64,000 bases of DNA from Volutella citrinella. Its lineage: Eukaryota > Ascomycota > Sordariomycetes > Hypocreales > Nectriaceae. The notes under the pieces were generated by a model that made no database searches, was not told where the DNA came from, and saw nothing but the letters and a program-made list of their open reading frames with translations. This document shows, piece by piece, positions 36,999 to 47,764 of this stretch. How positions within the stretch are numbered: position 1 is the stretch's first letter; each line of letters opens with the position of its first letter. Location: positions 3,348,001-3,412,000 of the forward strand of contig JAWZSP010000004.1 of assembly GCA_034401135.1 (NCBI GenBank), read 5' to 3'. Position numbers and translations under genes: made by a program.

Positions 36999-37593
36999 TC
37001 TGCTTTCTTTTGCGTCCTTGAGGAGTACACGGAATGGGATACCCAGATTGGATTGGGGCACACATATGGGATGATCGAGTTACTGGCGAAATTACTGGCA
37101 TCTTAATTTGGGCTGGACGTGGACATGGACAGCGTGAGCGCACTGCATAGTATACCTTAGCGAATAAGTCATTGCAACAAAATGTTCTGGTCCCGGAAGA
37201 GTGACACATCCGGGCTCGAGCGCATTCCGGACCCGGTGGCCCCGGTGGCCGGCTCTGATAAGAGTGCGACACGGGATATCGTCTACGGGCGCACGCTATT
37301 GGTATCTGTAGACGTCCCTCGGCCTCTGGAATGGATCTTGTTGCAACAAGCGAATATGACGCTCCCGGTTACTGGAACATCATCACGTAGGACCCGTATG
37401 CGAGGAGTAGCATGGAAAACGGGCCTAGGCATGGAAGCGAGGGAGAGACAAGCACTCGTGTTCCAAGATAGTACTCAATTCTCATGAAATTGCAAGCTAG
37501 GCTTCATTGCCTGGCCACTGCTAGTACTTGACTCCCTTCTCGCTGGCTGTGGGTATTATTTACAAATAGTGTACACATGTCTCGTTAACGCGC
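36999..37593. other. Convergent 3' region
   Basis: About 600 bp between the stop codons of the RCR-type gene and the conserved hypothetical gene. It should hold both 3' UTRs; no other feature is supported. Confidence 0.5.
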
Positions 37594-38370
37594 CTAATCC
37601 ATTTCCATGGCATCTGGGTCATCCGTAGCAGCCCCCGCAGCGGTGCATCCAGCTCCAGGGTTATGGATGTCGGCTGCCGACATGCTGTTTGTGGCGCTGA
37701 CCTTGCCCTCCCTTTCTAGTCGCTGTTGCTCGCGCGTCCGACGACGGGACTCGACAATGGCCTTGCGGACACTGTCTTTGTCCTCGGGAACAGAGATGGA
37801 CTTGGGATCACTGTAGAGCACCACTTGCATACCGGCAACCTCCCCGTCATCGTTGGCCAATATCGAAGGCGGGATGCGACTGGCTCGAAGATGCTTCTCG
37901 ATGTCGGGGAGGAAGACCAGCTTCCCCTCATCAGGCTCGCTGTCATCCGAGAGTTCGTCGTCGATGTTATAAATGTATACCTTATGTTTCGAGTCGTCAA
38001 CCTGCATAGCATCATCCGGGACGGGTCCCTTGGCGGGCGATTCTACAGCGACATTGGCAGAGGAGGATGGCGTCGAGACTGAAGGGGTCTCGACCGGGAC
38101 GTAGAGCTTGGAACCGCTTTGTTCTGGAGGGCTGCTGTTAGTGACTGCGGCGGTGGAGTCAAGGGAGGGGAGTAATATTGGAGGGAGGAATCAAGTAAAC
38201 AGGGCAAAGAGAAGGGAAAATAGCATGGAAGGGAGCATACCGATATTCAACAGGCTCAGCCGCTTAGACAGACGCTCATTGTCCTGCGTGTCGGCCTTGC
38301 GCTTGTTCCGCGGGCTGGCCGGGTCGAAGCCAGCGGAGGTAGCGGGAGATTGCGCTCCGTGCAACATCAT
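37594..38370 (-). CDS. Conserved fungal protein of unknown function
   Basis: Two exons, 38370-38241 and 38123-37594, give 219 aa; the intron runs GTATGC to CTCCAG and is 117 nt, long for this window. The function is not recognised. The N-terminal part carries a bipartite basic patch (SPRNKRKADT) followed by ERLSKRLSLLNI, suggesting nuclear import and a short helix. The middle has an acidic DDELSDDSEPDEG run leading to LVFLPDIEKHLR and RIPPSILAN, then a charged helical region (RKAIVESRRRTREQQRLEREG). The pattern resembles a conserved ascomycete hypothetical family I recall, but I cannot name a domain. Two ATGs (38370, 38367) are adjacent. It is divergent from the alanyl-tRNA synthetase gene. 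Confidence 0.75.
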
Positions 38371-38553
38371 CGGACCAGCAGCCAGCGCGTACTGTACTGG
38401 TAGTCCTGTCCTGTCTGGGATTCCCTCCCCGCCACGCAAAAATTCAAACAACGCCCAGGGGTGACGCCGCACTCGCTCCAGTCCAACGTCCACCAGAGCG
38501 CGTGGCGAGAAACGGCAAGCGAAGCGATCGATGCCGCCAAAGTCTATCGGGCG

Positions 38554-38880
38554 ATGGCGAGGTTGGCGTTGAACAGCCGGCAATTGGCAGCCGGTCGCAA
38601 TCGCAGCGGCGGCTTGTGGTGGTCCGGTATCAGCAGCAGTGCAGCGGGCAGGCGCCGGTCGGCCAGCAGCGGGAACGCGCCTTATGTATTCTGCTTGACT
38701 CACTGTTGTAGAACTTTCCACACTCCGCCGCCACCACCACCACCCCAGCAACTCCTCCTCCTCCTCCTCCACCGATCACGATCACGATCCGCCTCACGAC
38801 TCCCCGCCGCTGCGACGCCGATCCTGCGTGCGACTCCCACCCCGCCGACGAGGTCTCTTTTCCACTCCAGCGCAATAGCC
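38554..38880 (+). other. In-frame N-terminal extension of AlaRS, likely mitochondrial presequence
   Basis: The AlaRS frame is open upstream to at least 38461. An in-frame ATG at 38554 would add 109 residues. The added segment is rich in Arg, Ser, Ala and Leu and nearly free of acidic residues; its end (TPPTRSLFHSSAIA just before MAAEE) has the Arg-x-Leu/Phe-x-Ser form seen at mitochondrial processing sites. Eukaryotic AlaRS is commonly made as cytosolic and mitochondrial forms from one gene; in yeast ALA1 the longer form uses non-AUG starts. Which start is used here is unknown. Confidence 0.6.
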
Positions 38881-41800
38881 ATGGCTGCCGAGGAGCTCAA
38901 GTGGCCCGCCGCCCGCGTGCGCGAGACCTTTCTCGAATACTTTGAGCAGAGGGGCCACACCATTGGTATGCCACACACTGCGACAGTGCGGGCACGCCGC
39001 CACGACGCATTGGACACACTCACGATGTGCCTCAACGCGCCAGTGGATGCTGCTCCTTCTCTTTTTTCTATTTGCAAATTTTCTCTTGCGAATACCGTCT
39101 AATCGTCGCCTGCTACAGTCCCCTCCTCCTCCGTCGTCCCCTACGATGACCCCACCCTACTCTTCACCAATGCGGGCATGAACCAGTTCAAGCCCATTTT
39201 CCTCGGAACCATTGGCAAAACCGACCCCATGGCCAAGCTCAAGGCCGCCGTTGACAGCCAGAAGTGCATCCGCGCCGGTGGCAAGCACAACGACTTGGAC
39301 GATGTCGGCAAGGACAGCTACCACCACACCTTCTTCGAGATGTTGGGTAACTGGTCCTTTGGCGACTACTTCAAGAAGGAGGCCATCCACTACTCCTGGG
39401 AGCTTCTCACCAAGGTCTATGGCCTCGACCCCGACCGCCTATACGTCACATACTTCGAGGGCAGCCCCGAATACAACCTGGACCCTGATCTGGAGGCAAA
39501 GGAGCTGTGGAAGTCTGTGGGTGTCGCTGAAGACCACATTCTGCCCGGTAACATGAAGGACAACTTCTGGGAGATGGGTGACCAGGGCCCCTGTGGTCCC
39601 TGCAGTGAGATTCACTACGACAAGGTCGGGGGCGGCCGCAATGCCGCCCATCTCGTCAACATGGATGACCCCATGGTTGTCGAGGTGTGGAACAACGTTT
39701 TCATGCAGTACGATCGCCAGAAGGACAAGAGCTTGAAGTCGCTCCCCGCCAAGCATATTGATACTGGTATGGGCTACGAGCGGTTGGTTTCTGCTCTTCA
39801 GCACAAGGACTCCAACTATGCCACCGATGTCTTCACTCCATTGTTCCAGAAAATCGAGGAGGTCACCCAGGCTCGCCCTTACACCGACAAGTACGGAAAG
39901 GACGATGTGGATGGCATTGACACGGCTTACCGAGTGATTGCCGACCACATCCGAACCCTCTCCTTCTCCATTGCCGACGGTGCAGTCCCCAACAACGATG
40001 GTCGTGGCTATGTCGTTCGTCGTGTTCTGCGACGAGGTGTTCGATATGCCCGAAAGTACTTCAATGCCGATATCGGCTCCTTCTTCTCCAAGATCCTTCC
40101 CGCTCTTGTTGACCAGATGGGCGGACAGTTCCCCGAGCTTGTCAAGAAGCAGCAGGACATCCGCGAGATTCTGGATGAGGAAGAGGTCGCCTTTGCCAAG
40201 ACCCTGGATCGCGGTGAAGCTCAGTTCGAGCGATATGCCGCTGATGCTGTCAAGGCCAACTCTAGGAAGCTTGAAGGCGATGTCGTTTGGCGACTCTATG
40301 ATACCTTCGGCTTCCCCGTCGACTTGACGCGCCTCATGGCCGAGGAGAGAAACCTTGAGATTGATGATGCTGAGGTTGAGGCTGCCAGGATCAAGGCTCG
40401 TGAGGCTAGCAAGGCTGTAAAGGAGTCCGTCCAGACTTTCTCCAAGCTGAACGTGCATCAGATTGCCGAGCTTGAACAACAGCTCAAGATCGCGCGAACC
40501 AACGACGACGCCAAGTTTGTCAAGGGCGACAGCAAGGCCAAGGTCCAGCTGATCTACGATGGCAAGTCGTTCCTGAAGACCACCAAGGATGTGCCCGAGA
40601 ATACTGCTCTTGGTCTCCTTGTCGACAGTACCAACTTCTACGCCGAGTCTGGTGGCCAGGTTGCCGACACTGGACGCATCGTCATTGACGATGTTGCCGA
40701 GTTCAAGGTTATGGACGTCCAGAACTTTGGTGGCTACATTCTACACAGCGGTTACCTCTCCTACGGTGCTCTTGCCTCCGGAGACGAGGTGATTTGCGAG
40801 TATGACGAACTCCGACGCTCGCCCATCCGTAACAACCACACTGGTACTCACATTCTCAACCACTCCCTGCGAGAGGTTCTCGGCGAGGATATCCACCAGA
40901 AGGGTTCGCTTGTGGATAACGAGAAGCTGCGATTTGACTTCTCCCACAAGGCCCAGGTGAAGCTTGATGAGCTCAAGAAGATTGAGACCATGTCCAACGA
41001 CTACATCCGTGCAAATGGCAATATCTACTCCAAGGAGGTCGACTTGGACCTCGCTCGCCAGATTGAGGGATGCCGTGCTGTTTTCGGCGAGACTTACCCG
41101 AACCCCGTGCGCGTTGTCTCCATTGGAAAGGATATCGACGCCATGCTCGCCGACCCCAAGAACAAGGAGTGGCGCCAGTACAGTGTCGAGTTCTGCGGTG
41201 GTACTCACGTTGAGCAGACCGGGCTGCTGAAGGACCTCGTCATTGTCGAAGAGAGCGGTATCGCCAAGGGTATCCGTCGTATCATCGCCTACACTGGCGA
41301 GGCCGCCCACCAGGTTCAGCGCGAAGCCACTGAGTTCCATAAGAAGCTTGATGCCCTCGAGTCGCTGACCTTTGGCCCCGAGAAGGAAGCTCAGGTCAAG
41401 GCCGTTTCTCAGGAGCTAAGCCAGCTCGTGATCTCAACCCTCACCAAGGAGGAGATCAACAAGCGCTTCCAGAAGATTACCGCCTCAGTTGTTGCTGAGC
41501 AGAAGAAGCGCCAGAAGGCCGAGTCCAAGACTGCCCTCGACACCGTCCTCAAGCATTTTGAGGGCAACGAGGAGGCCAAGTGGTTTGTTGGCCGCCTCCC
41601 CATCAGTGCCAACGCCAAGGCTGTGTCCGAAGTTGTAAAGCACTTCCAGGGCAAGGCCAAGGACAAGAGTGTCTACCTTTTCGGTGGCAGCAAGGAGGAG
41701 GGCGCCGTTGTGCATGGTGTTTATGTCGGAACCGTAAGTCCCTTTGCCACTTTTGCAATCTGCCCATAGCAACTCTGACTAACCGATCAATAGCATCTTG

Positions 41801-41970
41801 CATCCCAGGGTGTTACTGCAGAGCAGTGGGCTGCTTCGGTGTCTGAAGTCATCGGCGGGAAGTCCGGTGGCAAGGAGCCCTCGCGACAGGGCCAAGGCAC
41901 CAAGCCTGAGAACATTGACGACGGCGTCGAGACTGCAACGAAGTGGCTCAGCGAGAAGCTCAAGCTATGA
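38881..41970 (+). CDS. ALA1: Alanyl-tRNA synthetase
   Basis: Charges tRNA(Ala) with alanine. From the ATG at 38881, three exons (38881-38965, 39119-41733, 41794-41970) give 958 aa. The class II catalytic domain comes first: [20 protein letters not shown], then [21 protein letters not shown] and ACS-type [12 protein letters not shown]. The editing domain metal ligands are present: HTGTH in [14 protein letters not shown] and CGGTH in [15 protein letters not shown]-terminal C-Ala domain follows after a Lys/Glu-rich coiled coil ([10 protein letters not shown]). The first intron (GTATGC to CTACAG) splits codon 29. The ATG context is GCAATAGCC-ATG-G. An upstream extension may give a mitochondrial form. 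Confidence 0.96.
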
Positions 41971-42279
41971 TCTAGGTCGCGGACGGAATGGCAAAATGTA
42001 AAAGAAAACTCATAAAGTAAAAGAAGGATTTACCAGCTGTTACTGGTCTCCATTAATACCTGGGAATTAAATTCGTGGCGGTTCCGCAAGGGTTAGGGGG
42101 AAATAGGCAGACGAATGAATCACACAGGAATAGACTCAACCACTCAACCAACGTATCACGCCTTTGCTAAGTGAAGTCTGAAGGGGGGTGAATCATGATA
42201 AAACGTTTAAGCGGCCGTGTCCATAGGGGGGTATATTTTTGGCTGGAAATTTTATACAGGGTGTGTAATGGTCTACTTT
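41971..42279. other. Convergent AlaRS / NDUFAF7 3' region
   Basis: A 309-bp segment between opposing stop codons, with A-rich tracts near 42000-42025 that could serve as polyadenylation signals. Nothing else is seen. Confidence 0.5.
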
Positions 42280-43920
42280 TTATACAGTCATCATAACGCT
42301 GGCGTTACGGTAATGAGAAATGAGAGGGTTCTCCCCGCTTCGTGTGCGGGTGTCCTCGACATAGGCCCACTGGCGCATGAAGTCGCCATGGGACATTACC
42401 CGCGTGAGCTTGCCCGTGATGGCGCGGTACATGGCCTCGTTGATGTGGAAGTCGGTTGGGAAAAGAATATCAAAGTAGCCTTGATGGACCTAATGCTGCC
42501 GTTAGTTTCAATTGGCCGCGGCAATGCATGACAGGAAACAACCTACCAGGGGCGTCGTCACGGGCACCATCTTGCGGTGGTATCGGGTCTGGACGACGGG
42601 GGCGTTCATGCCCTTGACGGCCTGGGGCAGCCAGTCGAAGTCGGAGGTGAGGAGGCGGTGGGCGGGGAAGTACTTTTCGAGGACGTCGAAGAAGAGCATC
42701 AGGCGCGTTGGGATGTACTCTGCGTCGGAGAGGTTGCCGGCGAAGGGCATCTTGGAGGAGAGGTAGCGCATGAATGCGTTTCGGGGGTACGGCCTGGGGT
42801 AGTTGCCGCCAGTGGCAGCGTGCCGCACGCGGAAGAAGCGGGCGGCGATGGGGTCGAGCTGGTGTGCGTAGAACTCGTAGAAGTCGCCGTCGCCATCTAT
42901 CAGGACATGGCCTTGCAGGGGCTCCTCTGTGGCAACGTCGTAGCGGATGCCGTCGTGGGCAAAGTTGTCAAAGACCTCCATGGCGAGGAAGAAGCACGGT
43001 GATGAGACGTACTGGTCCCAATCGAATATGGAGCGGTTGATGATGTCGACCTTGTCGGCATGCCCTCGCGACGCTGCCGTGGAGAGCAGGTGGCGGTTTT
43101 GGAGGGTGGCGAGGGAGTGGGAGATCTCAATGATGTTGTACTTTGTGCGCGCGTACACTTGCGGGTCAACCTCGCGGATGTAGTCGAGGATGTTGAGCAT
43201 GAGAGTGCCGCGCCCGGCACCCATCTCGTAGAGGAGCAGGTCGTCGTAAGGATAGGTGGTGAGACGGTAGTTGGAGATGAGGTAGCGTGCAATGGCCTCG
43301 CCGTAGTAGGGGCGGAACAGCTCGGTGGGCGTATGCCACAGCTGGCGGGTGGGGTTCTCGCCATCGCGGTCGTCAAGAAGGTCCTCGAATTCGGTGTAGC
43401 GCTGGCCCAAGATGGACTGGAACTCAATCTCGTCGCGGATGGAATTGAAGTCGAATGGCTCGCCGGGGCTGAAGATGACGGCCTGCTTGGAGAAGTAGCC
43501 GTACGAGGGGTTATACAGACTATCTATAATCGCCACGGCAGTCAGTCTCGGGGAGTCTGGGTGGCCATTGGGAACGTTTCACCCCTTACCATCGATAAAG
43601 TCGCGGAGCAACATCTTGACCTTTCGAGGCCGCTCGGTGCGGTGCTTTAGGTCCTCTGCAGTGACGTAAGGGTACTCTGCAAACTCGGAAGAGCGGTCCT
43701 CGGGGAGAATATGGGTTCGCTGCTGCCATCGACTCTCGTTGGTCTTCATGCCACGGTCTGGGGATGGCCGCGTGACATATGACCGAGCCTGGTGCTGGCG
43801 GTGGACGGGCGCAGAGCTCCGCGCGAGGCCATTGCGGAGGGTCGGTAGACGGCCCTGGCACCCTCGCGGTCGGTGGCGGAAGAGCTGGCGGAAGAGTTGG
43901 GCCACAATCGGTGAATCCAT
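42280..43920 (-). CDS. NDUFAF7: Mitochondrial MidA/NDUFAF7-type methyltransferase
   Basis: NDUFAF7 is a mitochondrial SAM-dependent arginine methyltransferase (Methyltransf_28/MidA family) that modifies a complex I subunit during assembly. Three exons, 43920-43590, 43523-42547 and 42489-42280, encode 505 aa. The N-terminus is a clear mitochondrial presequence: Arg-rich, with [13 protein letters not shown] and QARSYV near residue 45. Family blocks follow: [13 protein letters not shown], the SAM-binding [29 protein letters not shown], and [14 protein letters not shown]. The C-terminal exon supplies [14 protein letters not shown] and [20 protein letters not shown]. The upstream frame is open for 13 codons but has no earlier ATG. 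Compatible with an organism that keeps respiratory complex I. Confidence 0.9.
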
Positions 43921-45451
43921 GGTGGCCTTGAGAGGGATTGATTGCGCGATGTGCAACAACGCCTGCGTCTTGGTGTTGCTAAAACATGGACCATACTTGC
44001 AGGCAGGTGGCCCGAGCTCTCGGGTGAAATTCGGGTTTCCATTGGCTAATGGAGCACAGAGAATATTTACAGTGGAGCTGTCTTTTGAATCTCGGGGCTT
44101 TGTATCTTTGTAGTATTTCCAATTGGGCGGCTTTCAGTGGGTCATGCGAGCGATTGGGCATGTAAGTCGGTGGAGGTATGGAATACTGTCGATTGCATGA
44201 TGGAAAAAGGGTCAAGAGAGTAATTGCATATCAGAGAGAGCATCCTGTGCCCTTCAAGCCTGAGATTGTAGTTGGCAGCTCTCGGAATGGGTGGAATACG
44301 GCCTTGCGATCCAGACGTATCTCCTTTATTCCCTACGGCGCCCAACTCAATGGCCGCACCATCAAGGACGAGGAGTGTCGTCAAGACTAGGTACCTTTTC
44401 CAAGTCAGGCATTCTTGAATCTCAGGCATTCCCGGGTCATTTAGGTATGAGTTGGAAACGGGGTTGGACATGTCTTACTTCCTATTTCATAGAGTTTTGT
44501 TTTTAGTCTTTCTGCTTCGAGCAAACTCGCACGCATTTCGAACAGCTCCCTGGCGGAGGCATGCAAGGGTGGGGCTGTTCCGGTTTGCCATCAATCTAGA
44601 TACCATCAGCGATCACTGGTGTTTGTCGTGTAACACGGCCGGGGTTCTCGGGGAGTCCATGGCCGGGAAACCCGACCATTGACGGGGAGCAGCTTGGCGG
44701 CGATGGAGAGACAAGACCCTGAGATGGTCCCGAGTGACATCAGCGCAAAGCATCCGGGTCCACGACGATCCCATGTAATTACATGTGCTGGGGCCACCGA
44801 CTGAGCGCGCGTCGGTGGTGAGCAAAATGTCCGAGGACCGCTTCAACACCGTCATCACTCCGTCTAGTCTCAGGCTAGCGTGCCGAAAGACCAAAGTTTC
44901 GAGGGTTGCCGGCTGGATCAGGCAAAGCCAGCTTCACGCCCAGAAAGTGAGACAGTGGAGGGCCAAGGCGAAGCAGACAAGGTGGTTTGGTCAGGGGAGG
45001 TAGCGGTACCTGGGTTCGCCTGTGCTCCACTGCAAATTCAGAGGTAGCCCGTACTCGATCTAGGGGGGTGGCAGTACTTGGTGGCCGCCTTTTTTTTTAA
45101 TCAACACCCGGCCAACTATGACCAAGTGGATCCAGGATGACGTCGCCAACAGGCTGCACCCAAAATGTGACGATCTTGTTCTCCGCAACACCACCATTTC
45201 CAGCACACCTCTGGCAGTTCTATAACTTTGCCCAGCGGCCCGGCCCCTCCGCAATTCTGCATTTCCTCTTGCCTGCTCCTTATTAAGACTGCAGCCGTTC
45301 GCCGTTCCCTGTCGATCCAAGCTGCTCCACGCGCATCAAACCCGTCTCGCATCACGTACCACCCAGCACACGCAATACCGTGTTCAACTTCCCAGAGCTC
45401 CACCGCCTGCCACAACCGACACCCTCCCGTCGTCACCCCGCTACCATCACC
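43921..45451. promoter_or_regulatory. Divergent NDUFAF7-PIL1 promoter region
   Basis: About 1.5 kb between head-to-head genes. The segment before 45451 is C-rich with TCACC and CACC repeats, as in highly expressed fungal leaders, fitting PIL1. Short frames near 44600-45000 have no recognisable motif; no additional gene is supported. Confidence 0.5.
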
Positions 45452-46772
45452 ATGCATCGCACATATTCGATGCGCCAGTCCCGGGCGCCTACTGCCTCTC
45501 AGATCCAGGTTCGACATTCTTCCCCGCGCAATCCCCCCACCTCGCATGCGCATTATCCGGGCTAACATTATGTCAAGAACCCTCCGCCGCCACCCTCGTC
45601 CACCAAGTCTGGACGCCTCTTCAAGACTAGCTTGGGTGAGACCACACCGGCAGCTTCCGAAGATGATCCTAGCAGTTGTACTAACATCAAGTTGGCGTAG
45701 GACATGCTCTCCGACGAAATGCTGGCGGAGCCTTTGGCCCTGACTTGGCCAAGAAGCTCTCGCAGCTTGTGAAGATGGAAAAGAATGTCATGCGAAGTAT
45801 GGAGACTGTCGCTCGCGAGCGCATGGAGGTTGCTGTAAGTTTCAAATCCAATCCGCGACACTGTCCGATCAGCCCGGGATGGACTTCTGACCTTTGTTGC
45901 AGCAACAATTGTCCCTCTGGGGCGAGCACGGCGACGAAGATGTCTCTGACGTCACTGACAAACTTGGTGTCCTCTTGTATGAAATTGGCGAGCTCGAGGA
46001 TCAGTATGTTGATCGATACGACCAATACCGTGTTACGATGAAGAGCATTCGCAATATCGAGGCTTCCGTTCAGCCTAGCCGAGACCGTTTGTCTTCTCCC
46101 ATCCCATGCACCACGGCCCCTAGCAACTACTAACAAGGTGTCTCAGGCAAGCAGAAGATCACCGATCAAATTGCTCAGCTCAAGTACAAGGATCCCAACT
46201 CACAGAGGATCGTTGTGCTTGAGCAGGAGCTCGTCCGAGCCGAGGCCGAATCTCTCGTCGCCGAGGCGCAGCTGTCCAACATCACTCGCGAAAAGGTCAA
46301 GGCCGCGTACACATATCAATTCGATGCTCTGCGTGAGCACTGCGAGAAGGTAGCCATTATTGCGGGCTACGGAAAGCACCTGCTGGAGCTGATTGACGAT
46401 ACTCCCGTGACTCCCGGCGAAACTCGCCAAGCCTATGATGGATACGAGGCCAGCAAGGCCATCATCCAGGACTGCGAGGACGCCCTCACGAACTGGGTCA
46501 CGTCGAATGCCGTCGTCTCCTCCAAGCTTTCAACACGCGCTCGCACCCTGTCCCAGCGACGACGAAACCACATCCGCGTTCGGGGCGAGGGCCACGACCT
46601 CTCGGGTCAGGATGTTCCCCTGAACGACGGCGGCTCCTGGGTTGGCCGAGAACTGTCCGTCGATAGCGAAGAGGAGGAAGGGGAAGAGGAGGTGCATGAT
46701 TCCATTCTGGGCAGCGACGTTGGCATGAACGGAGAGTCGCGTGGACGCCCGCAAGAGATTGCTGCCGCGTAG
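45452..46772 (+). CDS. PIL1: Eisosome core protein Pil1/Lsp1 (BAR domain)
   Basis: Builds eisosomes, BAR-domain scaffolds that furrow the plasma membrane and organise nutrient transporters and lipid signalling. Five exons: 45452-45508, 45578-45635, 45701-45834, 45903-46086 and 46147-46772, giving 352 aa. The start MHRTYSMRQSRAPTASQIQ gives a basic N-terminal membrane-binding segment; the BAR core runs from about residue 40 to 270 with LAKKLSQLVKMEKNVMRSME, LSLWGEHGDEDVSDVTDKLG and KQKITDQIAQLKYKDP. The tail is acidic (SEEEEGEEEVHDSILG). Filamentous ascomycetes usually have two paralogues, PilA and PilB; sequence alone does not tell me which this is. Confidence 0.93.
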
Positions 46773-47038
46773 GAGGGATGGCCGCTCGCGAGTAGGGGGG
46801 TGCAAGGGTAAAAGGACGCTCAGAGTGTTTACCGGGTTAGTTGCGATGCAGACACGCTGAGCCAGGATGTCTGAATGGCGGAGGAATATGGAACTAATTT
46901 TGAGGGGCGTTGCGGTTGGCTCCGGAATGGACGGATTTGAAAATCCTGTTTGGGTTCATTTCATCCCTTGCAGCTTTCTTGGTGTATTTTTTTTTATCAA
47001 CTAATGCTATTTTTGTGAGAGACAACTCAATCGACGGG
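46773..47038. other. Convergent PIL1 / NAA38-like 3' region
   Basis: A short segment between opposing stops, with a T-rich tract near 46985-46996. Nothing else seen. Confidence 0.4.
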
Positions 47039-47402
47039 TTACTTCTTTAATTGACTCGCAAACTGCTCCACCTCCATCTTGACGATGTGATGTCCAGGCA
47101 CCACCACCAGTCCCAGATAGCGCGAGGTCATGTCAAGCGTCACGGACTCGCCACCGGCTTTGGATGCGGCCTCAGCCCTCTGCCTGGCCGACGGTTGGCG
47201 GTACTCGTATGTGTTTGCGAGAACTATGTTTTGGTCCTTGACTGACGCATTAGCGATTATCCTGCTTTGCCTGCTGGGCGCTGCCACGTACGGGATCGGT
47301 GCACTTGAGAGCGCCCCAGAACAGGCGGCCGTCGGTGGTAACAACGCGGAGATTCTTGTTCAGAAAGCTCGCGAGATACTCGAGAGCCCCATTTCGGTCC
47401 AT
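47039..47402 (-). CDS. Sm-like protein, NAA38/LSMD1 type (NatC auxiliary subunit)
   Basis: A 102-aa Sm-fold protein from two exons, 47402-47292 and 47236-47039 (intron GTACGT ... TCAAG). It starts MDRNGALEYLASFLNKNLRV, then TTDGRLFWGALKCTD (Sm1 strand pattern), DQNIVLANTYEYRQP, and the Sm2-region block YLGLVVVPGHHIVKMEVEQF. The VPGHHIV-x-(I/M)-E-V sequence is diagnostic of NAA38/LSMD1 rather than of spliceosomal LSM proteins; in human cells that protein is the auxiliary subunit of the NatC N-terminal acetyltransferase. LSM8-like is the alternative because the N-terminus resembles it. An out-of-frame ATG at about 47420 may form a small upstream ORF. It is divergent from RAD2. Confidence 0.8.
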
Positions 47403-47764
47403 TGTGGGCCCAGTGAGGCATCGAGGTCCCGACGGAGGACTCAAGCGGCGATGGGTTTACAGTCGACGCATTCGAAGCTGCGAGACGGTTTGGTGGAGTC
47501 GACGTATGGAGAGCAGCCAGCCAATAGATGGGCGGCATTTGACCCACCCTGACGTACAGCCATCACCGTGAACCAAACCGAGGAGCTCTTCGACTTTCTT
47601 CACGATCTCATCCCTTCACGCTTATCCCTTTGCTAGAGCATCAACAGTTGGAGGCGCACGTCGCTTGGGTGGGCCATGCGACCGATTCGCACTCACTGCG
47701 ACGAGGGCCGTACCTCTTCTCTAAGACTTCATTCTTCCCCGGCTGCTCCGTCGGATCGGTCATC
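47403..47764. promoter_or_regulatory. Divergent NAA38-like - RAD2 promoter
   Basis: A 362-bp segment between head-to-head starts. The RAD2 frame is open for 45 codons upstream of its ATG without another ATG, which is most likely leader sequence. Confidence 0.55.

Noticed and set aside
47630..47764. 45-codon in-frame extension upstream of RAD2
   Set aside because: It has no ATG and the universal FEN1/XPG N-terminus MGVNGLW begins at 47765; this is leader sequence.
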